DNA of 64,000 nucleotides, taken from the NCBI GenBank assembly GCA_964291465.2, contig OZ219931.1, forward strand, positions 1 to 64,000, given 5' to 3'. A model generated the notes under the pieces. It was not told where the DNA came from. It saw only the letters and a list, made by a program, of their open reading frames with translations, and searched no databases. The translations under genes and the position numbers were made by a program. Shown here piece after piece: positions 15,537 to 24,448 of this stretch (its first letter is position 1; every line of letters begins with the position of its first letter). The DNA is from JAGWBJ01 sp964291465. Lineage in GTDB: Bacteria; Chloroflexota; Dehalococcoidia; Lucifugimonadales; JAGWBF01.

Positions 15537-17627
15537 ATGAGAGTCCTGAGCCTTTTGACCCTGGCCCCGGCGCTCCTGCTGCTCATTGCCTGCGCCGGGC
15601 AGAGCCCCACCCCCGCCCCCACTGACCCACCGAGAGCCACGCCGACGGCCATGCCTGATCTGGGTGCGACCGTCGAGGCGGCCGTGGCCGCCGCCCTGCC
15701 CACGGGGACGCCCACCGCCACGCCGGACATCGACGCCACCGTCGAGGCCCGCATGGCCGCCACCGTCGCCGCGATGCCGACCCCCACGGCGACTCCGACC
15801 CCGACCCCCACGGCGACTCCGACCCCGACCCCGACACCCACTCCCACGCCGACACCGGCGCCGACTCCAACGCCGACGCCGGTGCCCACGCCGACCCCGA
15901 CCCCAACGCCCGTTCCAACCCCTACGCCGACCGCGACGCCCGTACCCACGCCCACGCCAGTCCCGACTGCGACGCCCGTGCCCACGCCCACCAAGGACCC
16001 GGCGGCGCTGCTGACCGAGATGCTGAGGCAGGTCAGGCCCGCCGTGGTCCGGATCGAGACCGGTTCCGGGTCAGGCTCGGGGGTCATCTTCGACGCGAAG
16101 GGGAGCGTCGGGTACGTCGTCACCAACCACCACGTCGTCGAAGGCGAGGCGCGGGTCACCGTTACGGTGAACGATTCGGCTGCCTATAGCGGCGCGGTCC
16201 TGGGGACGGACAGCGTTCGCGACCTTGCTGTGGTCAGCATCTGCTGCGGCAGCTTCCGGACCCTGGCCTTCGGCGACGCGGTGGCCCTGCAGCCCGGAGA
16301 CGAGGTCGTGGCCATGGGCTACCCCCTGGGGCTGCCGGGAGAGGCCACGGTGACCCGAGGCATCGTTTCGGCGGTGCGCTACGACCCGGAGCACCTCAGC
16401 TTCGTGATCCAGACCGACGCCGCCATAAACCCAGGCAACAGCGGCGGCCCCATGCTGTCCACGTCGGGACGCATCCTGGGCATCAACACCTTTCGTTACG
16501 AGGAAACGGACAGCGGGAGGCCCGTCGAGGGAGTTGGCTTCGCCATATCCGAGAGTACAGTGCAGCAGCTCATCCCCACCCTTCAGGCAGGCACTCCGGG
16601 TCCCACGCCTGTGCCGACCCGCCGGCCCACCGCCACGCCCAGGCCGGGGCAGACCCACGATTTCGGCCCCATCGACGGCGAGCTGAGGCACGACCCGTCC
16701 GACGGGTTCATCAAGACCGAGTACGCCGACGTTTCCATCGCCGACATGATGGTCGAAGCCACGTTCGTGAACCCCTATTCGGCGGCGTCCAACGATTGGG
16801 ACTATGGCTTCATCCTTCGGGACGGCGTGACCGGACCGTTCATTCAAGTCGTGGTTACCAGCGACCGACGTTGGTATCTCGGGTGGCGGGAAACACCGGA
16901 CGCCGAAAACCAACGGCTGGGCGGCGGGACCCTCGAAACCTTCAACACCGGCCCCGGGGGCCGCAACCACCTCAGGGTAGTCGCCATCGGAGAGCGCGGC
17001 TGGCTGTTCGTCAACGGCGAGTTTGTCTCCAACCTCGATTTATCGGACGTGACCAGCACGGGGGATGTCGCCGTCATCACCGGAGCGTTCGAAGGGGATG
17101 AGGTCGCCGGGTCCGTCACACGGTTCGAGAACTTCGGGGGCGACCGGCTGACCAGGCGCTACGGCCCCGCCGACGGGCAGTTGGAGAAGGAGCCTGGTCG
17201 CATTGGCACACACAGAAGTGGCGTTCAAACCAGGGACCTCTTCGCGGAGGCCGAGTTTTCTAACCCCCGAGGCAATGACTGGAGCTACGGGTTCTTGATT
17301 CGCAATCCAGAACTCAACCGTCTTGAAGTCATTGGCATGAGCGATAACGCATGGTGGTTCCACGACAGTCGGGATGTTAGTGACGACGAGTACACCGACG
17401 TGGCTTCAGGCCATCTTCGAGATGCGGGCATAAGCCTGCGGAGTAGAAACCACCTGATGGTCATCGCATTTGGCGAGTCCGGGTGGTTCTTCGTAAACGA
17501 GCGCCTGGTGGCAAAGCTGGACCTGGGGCACAACGTGGCTTCGGGGTACGTCAGCGCGATGGGCGACTACTTCCGGGATAACGATGGTCAGCCAAGCTTC
17601 GAGGACTTCAACGTATGGGCGCCATAG
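15537..17627 (+). CDS. Lipoprotein trypsin-like (HtrA-type) serine protease with two C-terminal repeat domains
   Basis: A 696-residue predicted lipoprotein. Residues 1-19 form a signal peptide with lipobox LLIAC (Cys19). A very long Thr-Pro spacer occupies about residues 79-160 and should extend from the envelope. The S1C protease domain follows, with the catalytic His in TNHHVVEG near 197, Asp in DSVRDLAVV near 228 and Ser in NPGNSGGPM near 302. No PDZ domain is seen. Instead two related beta-rich modules of about 150 residues occur at 375-540 and 545-696, each with a YGF(I/L)(I/L)R and GW(L/F)FVN pattern, like LamG/glucanase-type folds. Quality control or degradation of exported proteins is inferred. 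Confidence 0.85.
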   Translation: MRVLSLLTLAPALLLLIACAGQSPTPAPTDPPRATPTAMPDLGATVEAAVAAALPTGTPTATPDIDATVEARMAATVAAMPTPTATPTPTPTATPTPTPTPTPTPTPAPTPTPTPVPTPTPTPTPVPTPTPTATPVPTPTPVPTATPVPTPTKDPAALLTEMLRQVRPAVVRIETGSGSGSGVIFDAKGSVGYVVTNHHVVEGEARVTVTVNDSAAYSGAVLGTDSVRDLAVVSICCGSFRTLAFGDAVALQPGDEVVAMGYPLGLPGEATVTRGIVSAVRYDPEHLSFVIQTDAAINPGNSGGPMLSTSGRILGINTFRYEETDSGRPVEGVGFAISESTVQQLIPTLQAGTPGPTPVPTRRPTATPRPGQTHDFGPIDGELRHDPSDGFIKTEYADVSIADMMVEATFVNPYSAASNDWDYGFILRDGVTGPFIQVVVTSDRRWYLGWRETPDAENQRLGGGTLETFNTGPGGRNHLRVVAIGERGWLFVNGEFVSNLDLSDVTSTGDVAVITGAFEGDEVAGSVTRFENFGGDRLTRRYGPADGQLEKEPGRIGTHRSGVQTRDLFAEAEFSNPRGNDWSYGFLIRNPELNRLEVIGMSDNAWWFHDSRDVSDDEYTDVASGHLRDAGISLRSRNHLMVIAFGESGWFFVNERLVAKLDLGHNVASGYVSAMGDYFRDNDGQPSFEDFNVWAP

Positions 17628-17654
17628 TCCATGACGAGGGGATGCGTCCTTGGT

Positions 17655-18704
17655 CTACGCTGCCTCTACTCTGCCAATCATCTCTTTGATGGCAGGCGAC
17701 GCATTCAGTGGGACGATGCCAACCTCTGGATGCTCTTGGCGGAAAACTCTGAATATTTCGTCGGCGAAAGCCTGCCCAATGGACTCGACTTCCCGGAAAT
17801 CGAGCAGGACTTCCTTGAATCGATCGAAGCGTGCCAGGACACGCCTGGCTTGCGACCGGGACAACAGAGATTCTCTTTCGTACCTGGCCAGCAATATGGG
17901 CACGTGAGTCTTCGAGAAGTCAAGCATCTCTCCGCTGGCATGATCGTCGAACACTGCGCGCGTCGTCAGCGTCGAATCAGTGAGTATCCGCATATCGACT
18001 ACAGTCCCATCACGGCTCCGGCGGTCCTCCACTTCTATCAGCCAATCATCTCCCCTGTTGAGGCGTGTGTAGAAGAGATTCCCAGACCAGATCGAGAAAT
18101 CCCTGAACATCCTCGATGTAAAGAAGATCCCTTCTCCGGTATGTCGGTCGGCGTCCGATGTCAACTTGCCCTTGCTCAGCTCCAATAGGGCATGCCGTGG
18201 GTCGTCGTAGCCAAAAGCCTGCTGAAGTCTCGTGAATATGCCAATGCCATTGTCGATCACCATGAGACTCACTGACACGGGGTCCCTCTCGACCGATACT
18301 GTCAGCTCCGTCGCGTCGGAATGGGACACGACGTTATTCACCATCTCGGTGAACCCATATTCGCATATCTCCAGGACATTGTCTTTCACGTCCGAGAGGT
18401 AGGGCGCTATGGATTCACGCCAAACGATGTGCTCTTCGAGCTCCGGGGTCACGGCTATCTTGTCGCTGTGGCTTACGGTTGTGACCAGCTCGTACTTCCT
18501 CGCCCTCGTGTTTCCCACGGACTTCAGTTGGCCCTCGTTAACTAGTGCCTTGAGGTAACGAGAGACGGTCTGACGGCTCACTTGGAATTGTTCGGCCGTT
18601 ACAGAGACGATCCTGCCGGACTGCTCTGCCACGTTGTTGAGGATGAAAGACTTGATTTCCTCTCCCCGAGACCTTTTTCTTGTCATTGTCAACATTCCCA
18701 GCAT
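17655..18704 (-). CDS. HTH - HATPase_c - STAS-like (DUF4325) regulatory protein
   Basis: A 349-residue protein with three modules. Residues 1-75 form a winged helix-turn-helix (SVTAEQFQVSRQTVSRYLKALVNEG). Residues about 105-225 carry a GHKL ATPase with N box FTEMVNNVVSHSD, G1 box DNGIGIF and G2 box GEGIFF. The last 90 residues match the STAS-like DUF4325 fold (VLLDFREVESIGQAFADEIFRVF), related to anti-sigma antagonists. Fusion of a DNA-binding domain with a kinase-like ATPase and an antagonist fold suggests self-contained switching. GC content is visibly lower than in neighbours, so transfer is possible. Starts at 18704, 18695 and 18686 are all in frame; none has a good ribosome site. Confidence 0.85.
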   Translation of the reverse strand: MLGMLTMTRKRSRGEEIKSFILNNVAEQSGRIVSVTAEQFQVSRQTVSRYLKALVNEGQLKSVGNTRARKYELVTTVSHSDKIAVTPELEEHIVWRESIAPYLSDVKDNVLEICEYGFTEMVNNVVSHSDATELTVSVERDPVSVSLMVIDNGIGIFTRLQQAFGYDDPRHALLELSKGKLTSDADRHTGEGIFFTSRMFRDFSIWSGNLFYTRLNRGDDWLIEVEDRRSRDGTVVDMRILTDSTLTTRAVFDDHASGEMLDFSKTHVPILLARYERESLLSRSQARRVLARFDRFKEVLLDFREVESIGQAFADEIFRVFRQEHPEVGIVPLNASPAIKEMIGRVEAA

Positions 18705-18710
18705 TGATAT

Positions 18711-18760
18711 TGTCGCGAACGACAGGTCTTATTGTAACCCTAAAGGCTCCCTATTGCCAA
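18711..18760 (-). promoter_or_regulatory. Promoter and palindromic operator of the HTH-ATPase gene
   Basis: On the minus strand TTGGCA (18755-18760) and TACAAT (18731-18736) are 18 bases apart; each matches the consensus at five of six positions. A palindrome TGTCG-CGAA-CGACA (18711-18724) lies at the predicted transcription start and could be an autoregulatory site for the encoded HTH protein. The rest of 18761-18939 is AT-richer than average and shows no gene. Confidence 0.6.
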
Positions 18761-18939
18761 CATTTGTCCAGGGTTGCATTTCCCTATAGGCCATCAGCCC
18801 TCCAGCGAGAGCCCCACAGGGCAGAGTACCATTTCCCCCTCGATGGATGACGATGGCTTCGGGCCCCCCTTTCGTTGACAAAGGCGAGGCCAGGGGTCAA
18901 TAATTGTAGCCGGAGCTTGCCCGAAAGGGGCATACCTGC

Positions 18940-19701
18940 ATGGCTATAGTCGACGAGGGCCTGAAGGCCGAGCTGGAGTACGTGACCCGCCCGCAGGAGC
19001 TGGAGAGGCTCCAGCGGGCCTTCAGCTCCGCCGACCCGCTGATGCAGGCCATGGCCCACGCCCTCATCGTCGGGGACCAGCACGCCGTCGACCGGATGAC
19101 CAGGCAGGCGCTGGAGGAGGGGTTCTCCGCCAACACCGTCCTGGACGACGGCCTCGTCTCCGGCATGGCGGTGGTGGGCGTCAAGTTCCGCGACAACATC
19201 ATCTTCGTCCCCGAGGTGCTGGTGGCCGCAAGGGCCATGAAGGCGGGGATGGCCCACCTGGAGCCCATCCTGTCAGCTTCGGGTATCGAGCCCCTGGGCA
19301 CCGTCATCATGGGCACGGTCAAGGGCGACCTCCACGACATAGGCAAGAACCTGTGCATCATGATGCTCCGGGGCGCCGGGTTCACCGTCCACGACCTGGG
19401 TGTCGACACCAAGCCCCAGGAGTTCATCGACGCCGTCTACGAGCACGACGCCCGCGTCGTGGGGATGTCGGCACTGCTCACCACCACGATGCCCAACATG
19501 GGCCGCACCATCCAGGCCTTCGAGGACGAGGGCCTGCGCGACACGGTGCGCATGATGGTGGGAGGCGCCCCCGTGACCCAGGAGTTCGCCGACGACATGG
19601 GCGCCGACGGCTACGGCAAGGACGCCATTGCCTGCGTCGAGAAGGCCAAGGAGCTCCTGGGCATCGAGGAGCCGACCCCCGAGCCCGTGGAGTCGAGGTA
19701 G
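18940..19701 (+). CDS. Corrinoid (B12-binding) methyltransferase protein, MtbC/MtaC/MttC-like
   Basis: A 253-residue cobalamin carrier protein. An N-terminal four-helix cap (LIVGDQHAVDRMTRQALEEG to VLVAARAMKAGMAHLEPIL) precedes a Rossmann B12 domain with the base-off motif GDLHDIGKN; its His, near residue 132, ligates cobalt. The later SALLTTTMPNM and GGAPVTQEFADDMGADGYG segments complete the fold. The first 35 residues extend beyond most family members. The ATG at 18940 is preceded by AAAGGGG. It would shuttle methyl groups between a donor-specific methyltransferase and an acceptor enzyme such as the MtbA-like protein; its activator RACE is encoded two genes downstream. The donor substrate cannot be named. 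Confidence 0.92.
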   Translation: MAIVDEGLKAELEYVTRPQELERLQRAFSSADPLMQAMAHALIVGDQHAVDRMTRQALEEGFSANTVLDDGLVSGMAVVGVKFRDNIIFVPEVLVAARAMKAGMAHLEPILSASGIEPLGTVIMGTVKGDLHDIGKNLCIMMLRGAGFTVHDLGVDTKPQEFIDAVYEHDARVVGMSALLTTTMPNMGRTIQAFEDEGLRDTVRMMVGGAPVTQEFADDMGADGYGKDAIACVEKAKELLGIEEPTPEPVESR

Positions 19702-19705
19702 AGGA

Positions 19706-19954
19706 TTGCCGGGACAGGAGGGCGTGGACCGGGAGGCGCTGAAGGCCAGCCTGTCCCGCCTGTGGGACATCTACAAGGACATGGGGGACGTGGCCACCCA
19801 AGTGTCCACCTGGAGATGCCCCTACAAGGACCGGCTGGACCGCTGCACCGCCGGGTTCGGCTGCCGCAACCAGCTCCGCGCCGACGCTCCCGGAGAGTTG
19901 CCCCTGTGCACCGGCAGCGACAACCTGGACTACCGCAGCGCGTGGGAACTCTAG
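19706..19954 (+). CDS. Small cysteine-containing protein between corrinoid protein and RACE
   Basis: An 82-residue protein that I do not recognise. It starts from TTG at 19706, four bases after the corrinoid gene stop; an in-frame GTG at 19724 is an alternative. The second half has four Cys in CPYKDRLDRCTAGFGC and ELPLCTGSD, suitable for a metal or Fe-S site or for redox pairs. No signal or membrane segment is seen. Its tight position between the corrinoid carrier and the reductive activator suggests a part in corrinoid methyl transfer or reactivation. No function is assigned. Confidence 0.7.
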   Translation: MPGQEGVDREALKASLSRLWDIYKDMGDVATQVSTWRCPYKDRLDRCTAGFGCRNQLRADAPGELPLCTGSDNLDYRSAWEL

Positions 19955-20014
19955 CCCCGCTCCAAGGCCCGCTCTGCCGCTGCTTCCCTCCCCCCGGCGG
20001 CTTCGGGGTGAGCC

Positions 20015-21647
20015 GTGCCGCCCCTCTCCCATAGCGGGCACGAGCTGCCCCTCCATCGGGGACGGACCCTCTTCGACCACGCCGACGCCCTGCGCCTGCG
20101 GGTGCCCACCTCCTGCGGGCGCAACGGCGAGTGCCACGAGTGCGTCGTCGAGGTGCGCAGGGGCATGGACGCGCTCACCCCCCGCCACCGACGCCGAGAG
20201 CTTCCTCCGGGGCAGCTACCGCCTGGCGTGCCAGGCGGCGGTGCTGGACCCCGAGGCGTACGTCGAGTTCGCCCTGCTCCGGCGTCAGCCCAAGATACTC
20301 ACCAGGTCCCTGGGCCGCCACGCGGACCTGGACCCCGAGACGGTGCGCCGGGGGGACCGGGTGTACCAGGGGGACCGGCCCATCGACGACTACCGAGGAC
20401 GGATCTGCGGCCTGGCCGTCGACATGGGCACGACCACGGTGGTGTTCAACCTGGTCGACCTGGAGACGGGCCGCGTGCTGTACACGGGCTCCTTCGAGAA
20501 CCCCCAGAGGTTCGGCGGCAGCGACGTGATGCACCGCGTCTCCTACGACGGAGGAGAGGACCGGGGGGAGCTGCAGAAGGCCATCGTCTCGTCGCTGAAC
20601 TTCGAGATACGGGACATGGCCCGCCGGGTCAAGGTGCGGAGGCGGCTCATATACGAGGTGGTCGTCGTGGGCAACTCCACCATGCGCGACCTGTTCTTCG
20701 GCCTGGACGTCCAGACCATCGGCGAGAAGCCCTACAAGTCCGTCACTGAGCTGGAGGTGGAGGACGGCCGCCGTCGCTCCACGGTCCTGTGCGCAACGGC
20801 AAGGGACCTGGGCCTCCAGGTCTTCCCCGGGGCGCGGGTGTACGGGGGTCCGCTGGTGGGCTGCCACGTGGGAGCCGACGTGGCGGCCGGCATGCTTGCC
20901 CTGGGGATGGACCGGGAGGAGGACGTGGTCATGCTGGTGGACGTGGGCACCAACACCGAGGTCGTGGTGGGCAACCGTCACCGGCTCATGGCGGCGTCGT
21001 GTCCTGCGGGGCCGGCGTTCGAGGGGGGGCACGTCACCTACGGGATGCCGGGTTACGATGGGGCGGTTGAAGCGGTGTGGATGGAAGGGGACCAGCCGCG
21101 CTACAGGACCATCGGCGGAGGGGAGCCCCGGGGGATCTGCGGGTCCGGGCTCATAGACCTGCTGGCGGAGCTGCGGCGCACGGGGCGCATGACCGAGCTG
21201 GGCGTCTATCCCGGCGGCGCCACCCACTTCAGCTTCGCGCCGGAGATGGGCATGTCCCTGTCCAGGGCCGACGTCAGCGCCCTCGCCCAAGCCAAGGCCG
21301 CCAACTACTGCGGCCAGCTCATCGTTCTCCGCCGGTACGGCGTGCCGGTGGAGGGTATCAGGACCCTGTACCTGGCGGGGGGCTTCGCCAACTACGTGAA
21401 CGCCGGGAACGCTGCCGCCATCGGCTTCATCGCCGACTTCCCGCCCGAGAAGATCGTCAAGGCCGGCAACACGGCGCTGGAGGGCGCCACCATGATGCTC
21501 GTCTCGGGGGGGATGCGACGCCGGGCCGAGGAGCTGACCTCCCGGGTCGAGCATGTGGAGCTGGAGGTCACCGAGGACTTCTTCGACCTGTTCGTCGAAG
21601 GATGCATGTTCAAGCCCATGCCGGCGGCGCTATACGCCGGCCGCTAG
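20015..21647 (+). CDS. Reductive activator of corrinoid enzymes, RACE/DUF4445 (single-base frameshift)
   Basis: RACE proteins use ATP to return inactive Co(II) corrinoid proteins to Co(I). The N-terminus is a plant-type [2Fe-2S] ferredoxin with Cys in SCGRNGECHECVVEV (residues 34-43) and the fourth in YRLACQAAV. The ASKHA ATPase part has VDMGTTTVVFN, VDVGTNTEVVVGN, GGGEPRGICGSGLID and GGFANYVNAGNAAAIGF. A run of six C at 20178-20183 breaks the frame; five C give LTPATDAESFLRGSYRLACQ and one protein of about 543 residues. As written, the ferredoxin and ATPase parts are separated. The GTG start at 20015 follows GGGGTG. Context with the corrinoid protein supports the role. Confidence 0.92.
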
Positions 21648-21658
21648 AGGAGGGAGCC

Positions 21659-23638
21659 ATGCCCAGGCCCATATCCCCCGACCTGGTGTACCACCTGGTG
21701 ACCGTCGCGGAGCCCTGCGTCTTGCCCGACGGGGGCCGCGTCTCCTTCGTGCGGTCCTCGGTGGACAGGAAGTCGATGGAGACCCGTTCCCAGGTAATGA
21801 TGATGGACATATCCCAGGGGGACGCATCCCAAGAGGAGGCGGCGCCCTTCACCCGGGGCCCCAAGGACACCGCCCCGCGCTTCTCCCCCGACGGGCGCTC
21901 TCTGGCATTCCTCAGGCCCGACGATAGGGGCAGGGCCCAGGTGTGGCTGATCTCCCTGTCGGGGGGCGAGCCGCGGCAGCTTACCGAGATGCCCTGCGGG
22001 GTCAGGTCGTACGCCTGGTCCCCCGACTCTCTCCGGCTGGCGCTGGTCTCCGACGACGACCCGGACCGGGCCCCCGAAGGCCATGACGCGGCGGGTCCCC
22101 GGGTGACGGTGGTGCGGCGTATCCGGTACCGGTCCGACACCCTGGGCTGGAGGGGGGACGCTCACAGCCACATCTTCACCATCGACGCCGCCGGCGGGCA
22201 GGTCACCCAGGTCACCGAGGGGGACTGGGACGACCACGGTCCGGTCTGGTCCCCCGACGGGTCCAGGATCGCCTTTATCTCCAACCGCCGGGACGATAGG
22301 GACTTCGTGCCCCACACCGAGGCCTACGCGGCGCCCTCGGACGGCGGAGCGGCGGCGCTGCTGTCCGGGGACCTTCCCAGCGTGGCTGGGATCACCTGGT
22401 CGCCGGCGGGCGACCAGCTCGCCCTGGTGGCCTCGGACGACCCGGCGGTGGAGGCGGGCTGGCAGGGATGGGTCTTTGTGATAGAGCCCGACGGCTCGCG
22501 CAGACGCCTGACCGACGACGGCATAAAGCCCGTGGCCGGGTTCGCGCCGGTGACCTCGGCGGCCGAGCTGGCATGGACCGAGGACGGGCGCATCCTCTTC
22601 ATCGCGGACTCCCGGGGCGAGTCCCACGTGTATGATGTCAGTCCCGCGGGCGGCGACGTCCGCCGCATCTGGGGCGGGGGCCTTCAGCTAGCCTCGGTGG
22701 CCTGGGACCTCCAGGGGAGGTCGGCGGTCGTGGCGTCGTCGTCGCCGGCCTCCTCGGGCGACCTCCACCTGGTGGACATCCCAGCGGGCTCGTCCCGGCG
22801 CATCACCGGCTACAACGATGGCTACCACCGGGAGCGTCCCACGGCGCGGCTGGAGAAGATGGTCCACTCCCGCGCCGGAGTGGGGATAGAGAGCCGCGTG
22901 CTGCTGCCGCCCGACCACGACCAGGGCCGGCGGTATCCCCTGGTGGTGGACATCCACGGGGGCCCTCACGGGTCCTTCTACGACGCCTTCAACCCCGTGC
23001 AGCAGGTGCTGGCGACGGCGGGATACGTGGTGCTGTGCGTCAACCCCAGGGGCTCTTCCACCTATGGCGCGGACTTCCTCAAGGCCGTGCTGGGCGACTG
23101 GGGAGGCGAGGACTACCTGGACATCATCAGCGCGGTGGAGGAGGTGTGCGCCCGGCCGGACGTCGACCCGGCGCGGCTGGGCCTCCACGGGTACAGCTAC
23201 GGGGGGTATATGAGTAGCTGGACCGTGGGCCACGACAACCGCTTCGGCGCCGCGGTGGTGGGCGCGCCGTGTATCGACCTGACCAGCATGTACGGCACGT
23301 CGGACATCGGCGTCAGCTTTGGGGAGCGCCAGTGGGGTGGCAGGATGGTGGATGCGGAGGAGGCGATGCGGGAACGCTCCCCCCTGACCTACGCCGCCCA
23401 CGTCGAAACGCCGGTGCTGCTGCTCCACGGCGAGGAGGACCGGCGCTGCCCCATCGAGCAGAGCGAGCAGTATTTCGTGGCCCTGAAGCGATTGGGCAAG
23501 GTGGTGGATCTCGTCCGGTTCCCCGGCGCATCCCACGGCCTGCTCCGTACGGGGCACCCAAGGCTGAGGGAGGAGTACCTCAGCCGGACGCTGGCGTGGT
23601 TCGACCGGCACCTGGGCTCCCCGCCCGATGGGGCGTAG
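21659..23638 (+). CDS. S9 family prolyl oligopeptidase / acylaminoacyl peptidase-like
   Basis: A 659-residue cytosolic serine peptidase. Residues about 30-390 form a WD40-like beta-propeller with repeated SPDG(R/S) blades (FSPDGRSLAFLR, WSPDGSRIAFIS). The C-terminal alpha/beta hydrolase begins near 415 with LVVDIHGGPHGSF, has the nucleophile in GYSYGGYMSS near residue 520, the Asp in LLLHGEEDRRCP and the His in FPGASHGLL. This is the S9C (acylaminoacyl-peptidase/DPP-like) arrangement without signal peptide. The ATG at 21659 follows GGAGGGAG. It lies just downstream of RACE but nothing in the sequence ties it to corrinoid metabolism; peptide turnover is the likely role. Confidence 0.92.
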   Translation: MPRPISPDLVYHLVTVAEPCVLPDGGRVSFVRSSVDRKSMETRSQVMMMDISQGDASQEEAAPFTRGPKDTAPRFSPDGRSLAFLRPDDRGRAQVWLISLSGGEPRQLTEMPCGVRSYAWSPDSLRLALVSDDDPDRAPEGHDAAGPRVTVVRRIRYRSDTLGWRGDAHSHIFTIDAAGGQVTQVTEGDWDDHGPVWSPDGSRIAFISNRRDDRDFVPHTEAYAAPSDGGAAALLSGDLPSVAGITWSPAGDQLALVASDDPAVEAGWQGWVFVIEPDGSRRRLTDDGIKPVAGFAPVTSAAELAWTEDGRILFIADSRGESHVYDVSPAGGDVRRIWGGGLQLASVAWDLQGRSAVVASSSPASSGDLHLVDIPAGSSRRITGYNDGYHRERPTARLEKMVHSRAGVGIESRVLLPPDHDQGRRYPLVVDIHGGPHGSFYDAFNPVQQVLATAGYVVLCVNPRGSSTYGADFLKAVLGDWGGEDYLDIISAVEEVCARPDVDPARLGLHGYSYGGYMSSWTVGHDNRFGAAVVGAPCIDLTSMYGTSDIGVSFGERQWGGRMVDAEEAMRERSPLTYAAHVETPVLLLHGEEDRRCPIEQSEQYFVALKRLGKVVDLVRFPGASHGLLRTGHPRLREEYLSRTLAWFDRHLGSPPDGA

Positions 23639-23670
23639 ACGGCAGGGGCCCAGGGTTGTTCAGAGCATCC

Positions 23671-24438
23671 CTAGGCGTGGACCGCCGGTGCGCCGCGGTC
23701 CTCGAATACGACGCATCTCGTCAGCCACCTGGCGAACCAGAGCCATGCCCAGGGTATGGTGACGATGGGCAGGCTGGCCAGTATCGCCACGACGCCCCGC
23801 CAGAGGAATGTCAGACCGTTGCCGACGAACAGCCCCTGCTTGGAGCCGATGTGCATGTTCTGGCATATCCACCCCATGAGGCCCGACAGGACCCATGCCC
23901 AGCCTATGATGGTGAAGAAGGAGAGCACCAGCAGTACGGAGAACGCCAGCAGAGGCCAGTAAGTGCCGGTGAACCCCGGACGCTCCCCGCTGCTCAGCCT
24001 CGAGTTTCGTGCGAACCAGCGCAGGACCATCAGGTTGACCCAAGCATCGACGAATATGGAAGCCAGGCTCAGGGGCAGGAGCCGAAAGTAGTTTCCCAGG
24101 AAACTCAATAGGCCCTGAACGACGAAATACCACCAGATCTGGCTGCCGTTCCCCTCGAACCAGGCGTGGGTGCCGTCGCTGAACCGCACGTTCCTTACGT
24201 ACCACCGACTCAGCGAGGCGACGCCCCAGCCCGTGGGAATGATCAGCAGCGAAAGCAGGACCAGCCAGGTCACCCAAACGTACGCCTGGGACGTGGTGCC
24301 CATGAACTGGAGGGTGACCCTGCCATCCGCGGGGGCTGGGGCGACACGGGTCCCGCAGCCGCCGCAGAAGGAAGCTCCCGGCTCCAGCGTCTCGCCGCAC
24401 CTGGCACAGGGCCCGGGGGTGTACTCAGCGCCGGCCAT
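23671..24438 (-). CDS. Zinc-ribbon membrane protein, DUF898-like
   Basis: A 255-residue membrane protein. The N-terminus has a zinc ribbon with CARCGETL and FCGGCG, followed by five or six hydrophobic segments (WVTWLVLLSLLIIPTGWG and others) and short polar loops such as NVRFSDGTHAWFEG and ARNSRLSSGERPGFTGTY. This layout recalls DUF898/YijF-type proteins, although I cannot confirm the match. The ATG at 24438 follows GGAG; a GTG one codon earlier is possible. It is 10 bases downstream of the 2-hydroxyacid dehydrogenase on the same strand and may share its transcript. Function unknown. Confidence 0.8.
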   Translation of the reverse strand: MAGAEYTPGPCARCGETLEPGASFCGGCGTRVAPAPADGRVTLQFMGTTSQAYVWVTWLVLLSLLIIPTGWGVASLSRWYVRNVRFSDGTHAWFEGNGSQIWWYFVVQGLLSFLGNYFRLLPLSLASIFVDAWVNLMVLRWFARNSRLSSGERPGFTGTYWPLLAFSVLLVLSFFTIIGWAWVLSGLMGWICQNMHIGSKQGLFVGNGLTFLWRGVVAILASLPIVTIPWAWLWFARWLTRCVVFEDRGAPAVHA

Positions 24439-24448
24439 CACGTCTCCG

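Noticed and set aside
15780..16000. Dense repeat that could look like a CRISPR or satellite array
   Set aside because: It is in frame and encodes the Thr-Pro stalk of the lipoprotein protease; there are no spacers or cas genes.
17631..18188. Open frame of 185 codons on the plus strand opposite the HTH-ATPase gene
   Set aside because: The opposite strand carries recognisable HTH, GHKL ATPase and STAS-like motifs; the plus frame has no ribosome site and no family resemblance.
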